Below the pieces are notes generated by a model that ran no database searches, was not told the DNA's origin, and worked only from the letters and a program-made list of their open reading frames with translations. The position numbers were made by a program, and so were the translations under genes. Below are positions 1 to 6,728 of a DNA stretch of 64,000 nucleotides, piece by piece. This stretch comes from Janthinobacterium sp. Lineage in GTDB: Bacteria; Pseudomonadota; Gammaproteobacteria; Burkholderiales; Burkholderiaceae_D. Positions within the stretch are counted from its first letter, which is position 1. Each line of letters starts with the position of its first letter. The stretch lies in contig NZ_RFSK01000010.1 in the NCBI RefSeq assembly GCF_009923995.1, positions 1 through 64,000 on the forward strand. Reading direction: 5' to 3'.

Positions 1-75
1 CCGTCACGCCTTGCGCGTGAGCATGCCGGTGGCCAGGCGGGGCGGCGGCGCGTGCCCGCGCCAGTCAGGTGCCTA

Positions 76-1323
76 TCACGCCTTTTTCGCCTGCAGTCGG
101 CGCGCGCGGCGTTTTCGTTCCCAGATGACGATGCCGGTGACGGACAGCATGGCCACCATCAGGCCCATGCAGGACATCAGAATGCGTCCCGGCAGGCCCA
201 GGATGCGGCCCGAGTGCAGGGGGAATTGCAGCTGCACGAAGACGTCGGCGGCCGTGCCTTCCCAGGGCTTGTGCTGGCCGATGATGGTGCCGTCCATGCC
301 GTCGACGTAGAGGTTCGACAGGCCCATGCCGGCCGCGCCGAATTCGTCGGCAGGGTCGAAGAAGGAGACGTTGTAGAACGAATAATTGCCGCCGTAGTAA
401 ATGCCGCCCATGGGCGCGGTGATGCCCCGCTGCGCCGCGGCCTGCCTGGCGATGCCGGCCGCCTGCTCGAAACCGATGGCGGGCGCGATGTAGCTGCCGT
501 ACGGCGCCGGCTTCTGCGTCTCGTACGGCCCCGGCGTGGTGGTGGAGACGAGCGACATGAGGGGATAGAACACTTCGCGGTACAGGTTCAGCGAGAACGA
601 GGTGAAGGCCACGACGAGGATGATGGCCCACACCCACAGGCCGCCCGCGCGGTGCAGGTCGAAATTGAGCTTGTAGCCGCCGGCCGCCCAGCGCACCGTC
701 CACGACGGCATCCACCGCTGCCACCAGCCGGCGGCGTCGCGGTGGCGCGGCGCCTCGTCGCGCGCGCGGGGACGCAGGCGGCGCGGCGTTGTGAGATAAA
801 ACGCCACCATGCTGTCGAGCAGCCAGACGAGGGCGACGCTCCCCATCAGCCAGTAGCCCCAGCGGTCCGTGCCCCAGAAGGCGGGCACGTGCAGGCTGTA
901 GTGCAGGTGGCGCAAAAACGGCATCAGGCTGCGGCGCGACAGGGAAATGGCCGTCGAATCGCGCGTGCCCGTGATCCGCGCCGTGACGGGGTCGATGTAG
1001 ACCGTGTCATAGCCGAGGGCGAAGGGCTTGCCGGTGGCCGGATCGGCCAGGGGGCGCACCATGAAGGCGGCCGCATGGCCTGCTTCCAGGCCCAGGGTCA
1101 TGTAATTGACTTGCGCGCGCGCATCGGCCTGCGCCACGGTCTGCGCCAGCGCAAAGGGCGACAGCACCGGGCCGCGGCCCGGCGTGTCCATGATGTCGGC
1201 ATTGAGCCATTCGTCCAGTTCGTGGTCCCACGAGGTGACTGCGCCCGTCAGCCCCGCGACGATGAGGAAAAGGGCGATGGTGAGGCCGGCCCAGCGGTGT
1301 ATGACAGTCCAGAAAGCGCGCAT
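76..1323 (-). CDS. PepSY-associated membrane protein, probably iron-regulated
   Basis: A 415-residue inner-membrane protein of the PepSY-associated transmembrane family. Members of this family often accompany ferric-siderophore uptake and may act as membrane reductases. The N-terminus has the typical His-Arg-Trp-x-Gly start (about residues 9-13) leading into the first membrane helix. A second helix lies near residues 155-180, a third near 225-250 and a fourth near 370-395, ending in a basic tail. Length fits the family. It is the last gene of the minus-strand locus, 84 bp after the phosphopantetheinyl transferase. A Fur-box-like sequence lies in that gap, so it probably has its own iron-responsive promoter. 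Family assignment is firm; the reductase role is inference. Confidence 0.85.
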   Translation of the reverse strand: MRAFWTVIHRWAGLTIALFLIVAGLTGAVTSWDHELDEWLNADIMDTPGRGPVLSPFALAQTVAQADARAQVNYMTLGLEAGHAAAFMVRPLADPATGKPFALGYDTVYIDPVTARITGTRDSTAISLSRRSLMPFLRHLHYSLHVPAFWGTDRWGYWLMGSVALVWLLDSMVAFYLTTPRRLRPRARDEAPRHRDAAGWWQRWMPSWTVRWAAGGYKLNFDLHRAGGLWVWAIILVVAFTSFSLNLYREVFYPLMSLVSTTTPGPYETQKPAPYGSYIAPAIGFEQAAGIARQAAAQRGITAPMGGIYYGGNYSFYNVSFFDPADEFGAAGMGLSNLYVDGMDGTIIGQHKPWEGTAADVFVQLQFPLHSGRILGLPGRILMSCMGLMVAMLSVTGIVIWERKRRARRLQAKKA

Positions 1324-1373
1324 GCGTAAGACAACCCTGCAAAACTTGTTGAGAAATCCGCATGGCTACAAAT

Positions 1374-1392
1374 GCGAAGCATTCTCATTATC
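1374..1392 (-). promoter_or_regulatory. Fur-box-like site upstream of the PepSY gene
   Basis: Read on the minus strand, this 19-bp site starts GATAATGAGAATG. By eye about 13 of 19 positions match the classical Fur consensus GATAATGATAATCATTATC, with the left 6-1-6 unit nearly perfect. It ends about 50 bp before the PepSY start codon and lies after the stop of the preceding gene, which is where an iron-repressed promoter would be expected. The right half is degenerate. Confidence 0.55.
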
Positions 1393-1407
1393 GAGCGTGG
1401 CGGGCGT

Positions 1408-2115
1408 TTATGCAAGCGCTTGTCCAGGTGGCAACGGCGCGGCGGGCCAGGCCTGGAAGCGCAGCCACACGGGCCTGGCGCCCCGTCCTGCCACGCACAG
1501 GCTGGCCGCGTAGCCGTCGGCCGGATACAGCGGGTAGACCCAGGCGCCGCAGCGGGGATCGCGCGCATCGCTGACGGGCGCCGGACCGGGCGAGGCGCCG
1601 AACGTCAGCCGCGCGGGGTCCGTGTGCAAGCCCGTGCCCAGCAGCTTGCAATACGCTTCCTTGTGCGTCCACAGCTGCAGGAAGCGGGACTGCGCCTGCG
1701 CCGGCGGCAGGGCAGCAAGGGCCGCGCGTTCCTCGGGATGGCAGACCAGCGGCGCCAGCGCCGCTCCGTCGAAGCCGTCGCGCCCCTGTTCCAGGTCGAT
1801 GCCCACGGCCACCTCGGAGACGGCCACCAGCGCCAGGGTGCCGCTGTGGCTGAGGTTGAAATGCGGCCCGCCCTGCGCCAGCACGGGCTTGCCCAGGGGC
1901 CCTTCGGCCAGCGCCAGCGCGGCCGGCGCCTGTCCTGTCTGCCGCGCCAGGATGTGGCGCAGGGCCGCGCGCCCGCGCCGGTAGTCGCGCTGCAGGGCCT
2001 CGCCCCGGTAGCGGGCCGCGCGCGCCTGTTCCTGCGCGCTCAGGCAGGACACCAGGGCATCGAGGGCGGGATCGGCCAGGTCGACCAGCCACAGGAAGAC
2101 GGCCGGTTCACGCAT
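1408..2115 (-). CDS. Sfp-type 4'-phosphopantetheinyl transferase
   Basis: This 235-residue enzyme should transfer the phosphopantetheine arm of coenzyme A to the carrier (T) domains of the upstream synthetases, converting them to holo form. The two signature motifs are visible: VGIDLEQ (magnesium-binding Asp/Glu, about residue 130) and WTHKEAYCKLLGTG (about residue 170). Length matches the Sfp/Gsp family. The ATG at 2115 overlaps the end of the HAD gene by 8 bp, indicating translational coupling. Its place at the end of an NRPS locus supports a dedicated activating role, although such enzymes are often promiscuous. Confidence 0.92.
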   Translation of the reverse strand: MREPAVFLWLVDLADPALDALVSCLSAQEQARAARYRGEALQRDYRRGRAALRHILARQTGQAPAALALAEGPLGKPVLAQGGPHFNLSHSGTLALVAVSEVAVGIDLEQGRDGFDGAALAPLVCHPEERAALAALPPAQAQSRFLQLWTHKEAYCKLLGTGLHTDPARLTFGASPGPAPVSDARDPRCGAWVYPLYPADGYAASLCVAGRGARPVWLRFQAWPAAPLPPGQALA

Positions 2116-2734
2116 GCGGGCCTCGCGCCTGGGCGATGAAGCGCCCGCCGCGCCATAAAAAGGCGTGGCGCGCCAGGGCCAGCATGGGCAGGTCGGCGCG
2201 GCTGTCGCCGTACGCGTAGGCGATGGGGTGGGGGGAGCGGGCCAGCCAGCGGGCGATGCGGCGCACCTTTTCCTGGCCGTGGCAGTTGGCCCCCGCCAGC
2301 GGAGAGGCGATGCAGGCGCGGAAGCCGTGGCGCCGCGCCCACGGCTGCAGGTACAGCGCGGGCGAGGCGCTGACGAGCACGCAGGCGTGGCCCTGCGCCT
2401 GGTGCCAGCGCAGGCGCGCCATGCCTTGCGGGCGCAGCAGGGCGTCCAGCGGCGCGCCCGCATACGCGTCGGCCAGCCGCGCCAGCGCGCCGGCATCGAT
2501 GCCGTCCAGGCAGTGCGCCAGCAGGCGGCGCTTGGCCACGTCGTTGCGCAGCAGGCCGCAGGCATACGCCAGCAGCACGGGCGACAGGCGCAGCAGGCTG
2601 GCCGCCAGGCGCGGCGTGCCGCAGGCATGGCGCAGGAAGGGCAGCAGCGAGTCGCGCCGGCTCAGCGTGCCGTCGAAATCGAACAGGGCGGCCGGCGGCA
2701 GGCCGTTTGCCGTGGCGGTGCGGGCGGCGCTCAC
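2108..2734 (-). CDS. HAD-superfamily phosphatase, candidate for the arabinosyl-lipid pathway
   Basis: A 208-residue haloacid-dehalogenase-like hydrolase. Motif I FDFDGTLS lies near residues 17-24, the motif II Ser/Thr in VLVSAS near 105, and the motif III/IV region GDSRADLPML near 180. The GTG start at 2734 overlaps the stop of the SDR gene in a GTGA arrangement. It sits directly behind dprE1/dprE2-like genes and a UbiA-type phosphoribosyltransferase. A phosphatase is needed there to remove the 5-phosphate from decaprenyl-phosphoryl-5-phosphoribose before epimerisation. Assigning it that step is inference from context; the HAD fold is clear. Confidence 0.85.
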   Translation of the reverse strand: MSAARTATANGLPPAALFDFDGTLSRRDSLLPFLRHACGTPRLAASLLRLSPVLLAYACGLLRNDVAKRRLLAHCLDGIDAGALARLADAYAGAPLDALLRPQGMARLRWHQAQGHACVLVSASPALYLQPWARRHGFRACIASPLAGANCHGQEKVRRIARWLARSPHPIAYAYGDSRADLPMLALARHAFLWRGGRFIAQARGPHA

Positions 2735-3489
2735 AGGCGCGTGCGGTGGAAGACCGCGTCGGGCGTCAGGCGGATGGCCAGCATGATGTAGCGCCAGAAG
2801 CCGGGCAGGTAGGCCTGCGCCTGGCCGCGCCGCATGGCCTTCACGATGCCGGCCGCCACCGTGTCGGCGCTGGCCCACAGGGGGCCGCCCTTGTCCAGGC
2901 CCGCCGTCATGGGCGTGTCGACGAAGCCGGGCTTGATGGTCAGCACGGCCACGCCATGCGGCGCGAGGCGGTGGCGCAGTCCCTGCAGGTAGATGGCCAG
3001 CGCGCCCTTGGCCGTGCCGTACATGTAATTGCTTTGCCGGCCACGGTCGCCCGCCACCGAGCCGATGGCCGCCAGCACGCCCTGGCCCCGTGGCTGCAGC
3101 AGGTTGGCCGCCAGCGCCAGGATGGCCATGGCGCTGCCGCCATTCGTCGTCCACTGCGCCAGCATCAGCGGCACGGAGGCGGCGCAGGCTTGCTGGTCGG
3201 GCAGGCAGCCGTGGGCCACCAGCACGGCGTCGATGCCGCCCAGCGCCGCGTCGGCGCGCGCCAGCAGGCCCGCGTGCAGGTCGTAGTCGTCCAGGTCGGC
3301 GCATTCGCCGCCGATGTAGGGGCCCTCGGCGCCGGCGCGCACGCGCAGGTCCTGCAGCAGGGTGTCGAGCCTGGCGCCGTTGCGGGCGATGCAGTGGACG
3401 CTGGCGCCGGCGGCGACGAGGCGGCGCGCCGTGGCGTGGGCGATGGCGGAGGTGGCGCCGAAGATGACGGTGCGTTGCAATGATCTCAT
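2731..3489 (-). CDS. dprE2: Short-chain dehydrogenase, DprE2-like decaprenylphosphoryl-2-keto-ribose reductase
   Basis: A 252-residue SDR with an N-terminal nucleotide-binding motif GATSAIAHATA (residues about 10-20), a catalytic Ser in IGSVAGD and the Tyr-x-x-x-Lys pair in YMYGTAKGA. A hydrophobic, basic C-terminal stretch (YLPGFWRYIMLAIR) may contact the lipid substrate. The adjacent overlapping gene (ATGA) encodes a DprE1-like oxidase. In mycobacteria DprE1 and DprE2 act together to epimerise decaprenylphosphoryl-ribose to decaprenylphosphoryl-arabinose, this enzyme supplying the NADH-dependent reduction. The pairing and order make the assignment likely; a different lipid-sugar substrate is possible. 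Confidence 0.8.
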   Translation of the reverse strand: MRSLQRTVIFGATSAIAHATARRLVAAGASVHCIARNGARLDTLLQDLRVRAGAEGPYIGGECADLDDYDLHAGLLARADAALGGIDAVLVAHGCLPDQQACAASVPLMLAQWTTNGGSAMAILALAANLLQPRGQGVLAAIGSVAGDRGRQSNYMYGTAKGALAIYLQGLRHRLAPHGVAVLTIKPGFVDTPMTAGLDKGGPLWASADTVAAGIVKAMRRGQAQAYLPGFWRYIMLAIRLTPDAVFHRTRL

Positions 3490-4778
3490 GGGTTGACTCT
3501 TCTCCAGAAGCTTGATGAAAATCGGGGATCGATGAAGGCGCTGAATGCCTCCCAGGCGGGAAAGCCGGCGCGGAACAGGCTGGCGGGCATGCGCGCATCC
3601 TTGGCCGGGTACAGGGCGCCGCCCGCCTGGGCGACGATGGCGTCGAGGTCGGCGAACAGGCGCAGGCTGGCGGCGCCCCGGTTGGGGAAGTCCAGCGCCA
3701 GGGTGGCGCCGGGCCGTGCGAACGACAGCATGCCGGCCGGCGGCCGCGTGCCGAAGGTCTTCAGCACGGCCAGGAAGGACCCCTGGCCGCTGGCGGCGAT
3801 GCGCGCGAGGATGGCGGCGATGCCGTCGCGGCAGGTGGACGGTGGCAGCACGCACTGGTACTGGAAGAAGCCGCGCCGGCCGTAGATGCGGTTCCAGTCG
3901 CGCACGCCGTCGAGCGGATAGAAAAAGCCCCCATGGTGGCGCAGCGCCGGCGCCGCCGGCAGGGGGCGGTGGTAGTACAGGGCATTGAAGGCGCGCAGGC
4001 TGAGGCAGTTCACCAGCGAGACGGGCGGCATGAAGGGCATGCGGCGGCGTGCGGCGCGGTGCGCGGGCAGCTCCGGCTGCGGCGGCGCATGGCAGGCGCT
4101 GCTGAAGATGCCGCGCGGCTGACGCGCCAGGCAGTCGATCCATGCCACCGTGTAGGGCGCGGCGCGCTCGGCCGCCGCATTCAGTTCCCAGAAGCTGTCC
4201 AGCCCCGCAAAGCGCCGTTCGGCCACCAGCATGAAGGGGTTGGGCACGGGCATGAGCTGCAGCTCGGCCCAGACGATGCAGCCCGTCAGGCCCAGCCCGC
4301 CCACGGTGGCGGCAAACCACTGCGGCAGCTGGTCCGGCCCGCACAGCAGGCGGCTGCCGTCCGAGCGCAGCAGCTCGAAGGCGCGCACGTGGTGGCCGAA
4401 GCTGCCCGCCACATGGTGGTTCTTGCCATGCACGTCGTTGGCGATGGCGCCGCCCACCGTCACGTGGCGCGTGCCCGGCGTGACGGGCAGGAACCAGCCT
4501 TGCGGCAGGACCAGCGCCACGATGTCGCCCAGCAGCACGCCCGCTTCGCAGCGCAGCACGCCGCTGGCGCGGTCGAAGGCGATGAAGCGGTCCAGGCCCC
4601 GCGTCAGCAGCACGGTGCCGCCGTCGTTCAGGCAGCTGTCGCCATAGCTGCGGCCATTGCCGTGCGCCAGCAGGCTGCCGGCCGGCGTGGGCAGGGCCGC
4701 GTCGCGCGCCTGCAGGGCCAGCTGGCCCGCATGCGCCGCCTGCGGCAGGCCGTTCCACGAACGCACGGGCGCGCTCAT
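3486..4778 (-). CDS. dprE1: FAD-dependent decaprenylphosphoryl-ribose 2'-oxidase, DprE1-like
   Basis: A 430-residue flavoprotein of the vanillyl-alcohol-oxidase/PCMH fold. The FAD-binding segments are visible: GNGRSYGDSCLN (about 42-53), TPGTRHVTVGGAIANDVHGKN (about 100-120) and GLGLTGCIV. The C-terminal half carries the family pattern LDFPNRG followed by YPAKDAR, matching the mycobacterial region with its active-site lysine. The residue aligned with mycobacterial Cys387, the covalent target of benzothiazinones, is alanine here (SFARPGATLALDFP). ATGA overlaps link it to the UPF0104 gene upstream and the SDR downstream. It should oxidise the 2'-hydroxyl of a polyprenylphosphoryl ribose. Confidence 0.85.
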   Translation of the reverse strand: MSAPVRSWNGLPQAAHAGQLALQARDAALPTPAGSLLAHGNGRSYGDSCLNDGGTVLLTRGLDRFIAFDRASGVLRCEAGVLLGDIVALVLPQGWFLPVTPGTRHVTVGGAIANDVHGKNHHVAGSFGHHVRAFELLRSDGSRLLCGPDQLPQWFAATVGGLGLTGCIVWAELQLMPVPNPFMLVAERRFAGLDSFWELNAAAERAAPYTVAWIDCLARQPRGIFSSACHAPPQPELPAHRAARRRMPFMPPVSLVNCLSLRAFNALYYHRPLPAAPALRHHGGFFYPLDGVRDWNRIYGRRGFFQYQCVLPPSTCRDGIAAILARIAASGQGSFLAVLKTFGTRPPAGMLSFARPGATLALDFPNRGAASLRLFADLDAIVAQAGGALYPAKDARMPASLFRAGFPAWEAFSAFIDPRFSSSFWRRVNP

Positions 4779-5734
4779 GTCGGCTGCACCCGGGCCATGC
4801 GGCTGGTGGACAGGGCGGCCACGCCCAGGGCCACGGCAAACCACAGGGTCGTCAGGCGGATCAGGATGGTGGCGGCGACGGCCTGCGCCGGCGCCATGCC
4901 CTGCCACAGCAGCAGGCTGACCATGGCCGCTTCCATGCCGCCCAGGCCGCCCGGCAGGAAGCTCAGGGCGCCGGCCAGCATGGCGCTGGCAAAGGCCAGG
5001 CAGGCGAAGGATAGGCTGGCGCCGGCGCCCAGCCATTGCAGCAGGCAGTAGAAGGCCAGCGCTTCCGCCGCCCAGGCCGCCAGCGCGAGGACGAAGGCGG
5101 CGGCCATCAGCCGGGGCGCGTGGCAAGCCTGGGCCTGGCGCAGCAGCCGGGCCAGGTGGCCCGCCAGCGCGCGCCCGCGCGCCCCCGGGCGTGCCCCGCT
5201 CCAGGCGGCCAGCCGGCGGGCGGGTGCGGCGCGCGTCAGCAGCCATACGCCGGCCAGCGCGGCGGCGCCGGCGCCAGCGACCAGCGGCAGCAGGGGCGGA
5301 TACTGGCTCAGGCCGAACAGGGCCAGGCAGATGATGGCCAGCAAGTCCGACACGCGCTCGCTGAGCAGCGCCGCCAGGCTGTGCGCATGCGGCACGCCCA
5401 GGCGCGCCAGCAGCACGCCGCGCAGCGCTTCCCCCGCCTTGCCCGGCGTCACCGTCAAGGCGAAGCCGGCCAGGTAGATGCGCAGGCTGGCGCGCCACGG
5501 CACGGCATGGCCCATGGCGCCCAGGTAGCGCTGCCAGCGGCAGAAGCGCAGGCCGTAGTTGAGCAGCGACAGGGCCAGCATCAGCGCCGCCCCGCCCGCG
5601 CCCACGTGCGCGGCGGCGCTGCCCAGCGCGGGCAGGCCGCCCCACAGCGAAAAGGCCAGGTAGCCGGCGGCGGCCATGGCGATGGAAAGCAGGAAGGCGC
5701 GGTAGCGCCATCCCGACAGCAGGGCGCCGCTCAT
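4775..5734 (-). CDS. Polytopic membrane protein, UPF0104/lysylphosphatidylglycerol-synthase-TM family
   Basis: A 319-residue protein with about eight hydrophobic segments. It carries the family signature around TPGKAGEALRGVLLARLG (about residues 95-112), an SERVSDL motif (about 123) and FLPGGLGGMEAAM near residue 270. Members of this superfamily include flippase-like proteins and the transmembrane half of MprF. The overlapping position between the UbiA-type enzyme and DprE1 suggests a job in moving or handling the polyprenyl-phosphate sugar across the inner membrane. That role is inference. No soluble domain is fused to it. Confidence 0.8.
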   Translation of the reverse strand: MSGALLSGWRYRAFLLSIAMAAAGYLAFSLWGGLPALGSAAAHVGAGGAALMLALSLLNYGLRFCRWQRYLGAMGHAVPWRASLRIYLAGFALTVTPGKAGEALRGVLLARLGVPHAHSLAALLSERVSDLLAIICLALFGLSQYPPLLPLVAGAGAAALAGVWLLTRAAPARRLAAWSGARPGARGRALAGHLARLLRQAQACHAPRLMAAAFVLALAAWAAEALAFYCLLQWLGAGASLSFACLAFASAMLAGALSFLPGGLGGMEAAMVSLLLWQGMAPAQAVAATILIRLTTLWFAVALGVAALSTSRMARVQPT

Positions 5735-6615
5735 GGCAGCACCCCGATGGTGACGGCCAGCCAGCCTGCCACGGTCAGCAGCAGGTGGCGGTCCGTCAGC
5801 AGGTCGTGCGCGGTATCGTTGCCCTGCGCCCGCAGGTGCAACAGAAACAGGTAGCGAAAGATGCCGTACACCACGAACGGCACCGTGTAGATCAGGTTGG
5901 CCGTGCCGTGCGTGGCGATGGTGTCGCGGCTGACCGTGTACAGGCTGTAGCTGAGCACGGTGCAGGCGGCGCTGACGGCGATGAACTGGCCCAGCATGAC
6001 GCCGCTGTAGTCGTCCAGCACGCGCCGCGCGCAGGCGCCGCCTGGCCCGGCGCGGGGGCCGTGCACCGCCGCCAGCTGCATCAGTTCCGCATGCCGCTTG
6101 GCGAAGCCGAGGAACAGGGTCACCATCAGGCCGCACAGCAGCAGCCATTGCGACGGCGCGATGCCGATGCCCACGGTGCCGGCCAGGATGCGCAGCATGA
6201 AGCCGGCCGAGATGACGAAGACGTCGAGTATCACCACGTGCTTCAGGTACAGCGAATAGGCCACGTTCAGGGCCAGATAGGTCAGCAGCAGCAGCGGCAC
6301 GGCCAGTCCCACGGCCGAGCCCAGGGCCAGCGCGGCGCCCGCCAGCAGCACGCAGGCGCACCAGGCCGCGGGCGCCTTGATCTCGCCGCTGGCGATGGGG
6401 CGCCGGCATTTCTGCGGGTGCTGGCGGTCCGCCTCGGCGTCGAGCAGGTCGTTGAGCACGTAGACGGCGCTGGCCATGGCGCAGAAGGCCAGGAAGGCCA
6501 GCGCCGCGTGCGCGGCCGTGGCGGCATCGCGCTGCGTGGCAAAGAGCAGCCCCAGCAGGACGAAGCCGTTCTTGATGTACTGGTGCGGCCGCAGCAGCCG
6601 GATCAGCGCGCGCAT
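5731..6615 (-). CDS. UbiA-family decaprenyl-phosphate phosphoribosyltransferase
   Basis: A 294-residue integral-membrane prenyltransferase-fold protein. It begins MRALIRLLRPHQYIKNGFV, typical of phosphoribose-diphosphate:decaprenyl-phosphate phosphoribosyltransferases (Rv3806c type). The first Asp-rich motif NDLLDAEADRQHP is at about residues 54-66. The second region, DVFVISAGFMLRILAG, is near 135-150. It should join phosphoribosyl diphosphate to decaprenyl phosphate, the first committed step toward decaprenylphosphoryl arabinose. It is first in the overlapping five-gene block with UPF0104, dprE1, dprE2 and HAD, and starts 113 bp after the DUF5916 gene, with a hairpin between them. Confidence 0.85.
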   Translation of the reverse strand: MRALIRLLRPHQYIKNGFVLLGLLFATQRDAATAAHAALAFLAFCAMASAVYVLNDLLDAEADRQHPQKCRRPIASGEIKAPAAWCACVLLAGAALALGSAVGLAVPLLLLTYLALNVAYSLYLKHVVILDVFVISAGFMLRILAGTVGIGIAPSQWLLLCGLMVTLFLGFAKRHAELMQLAAVHGPRAGPGGACARRVLDDYSGVMLGQFIAVSAACTVLSYSLYTVSRDTIATHGTANLIYTVPFVVYGIFRYLFLLHLRAQGNDTAHDLLTDRHLLLTVAGWLAVTIGVLP

Positions 6616-6679
6616 GGGGCGCTCCCGGTGGCGGAGGAAAAGATTGCTTGCATGTTCAGACTCCAGTTGCGTGCAAAGA

Positions 6680-6713
6680 CCAGGGCGGGCGAGGCGGGCA
6701 TGGCCCGCCCTGG
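6680..6713 (-). terminator. Strong hairpin between the DUF5916 and UbiA-type genes
   Basis: Perfect 11-bp arms (CCAGGGCGGGC and its complement) lie at 6680-6690 and 6703-6713 with a 12-nt loop, 15 bp after the DUF5916 stop. On the minus-strand transcript the stem is followed by TCTTTG, a weak U-rich tail. It could be a partial terminator or attenuator between the two gene blocks. Confidence 0.45.
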
Positions 6714-6728
6714 GGGAGGTGGCCGGCC

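Noticed and set aside
4-75. A short open stretch at the left edge ending in a minus-strand TGA
   Set aside because: It is preceded by an in-frame stop right after the PepSY gene, is about 22 codons, and shows no recognisable sequence.
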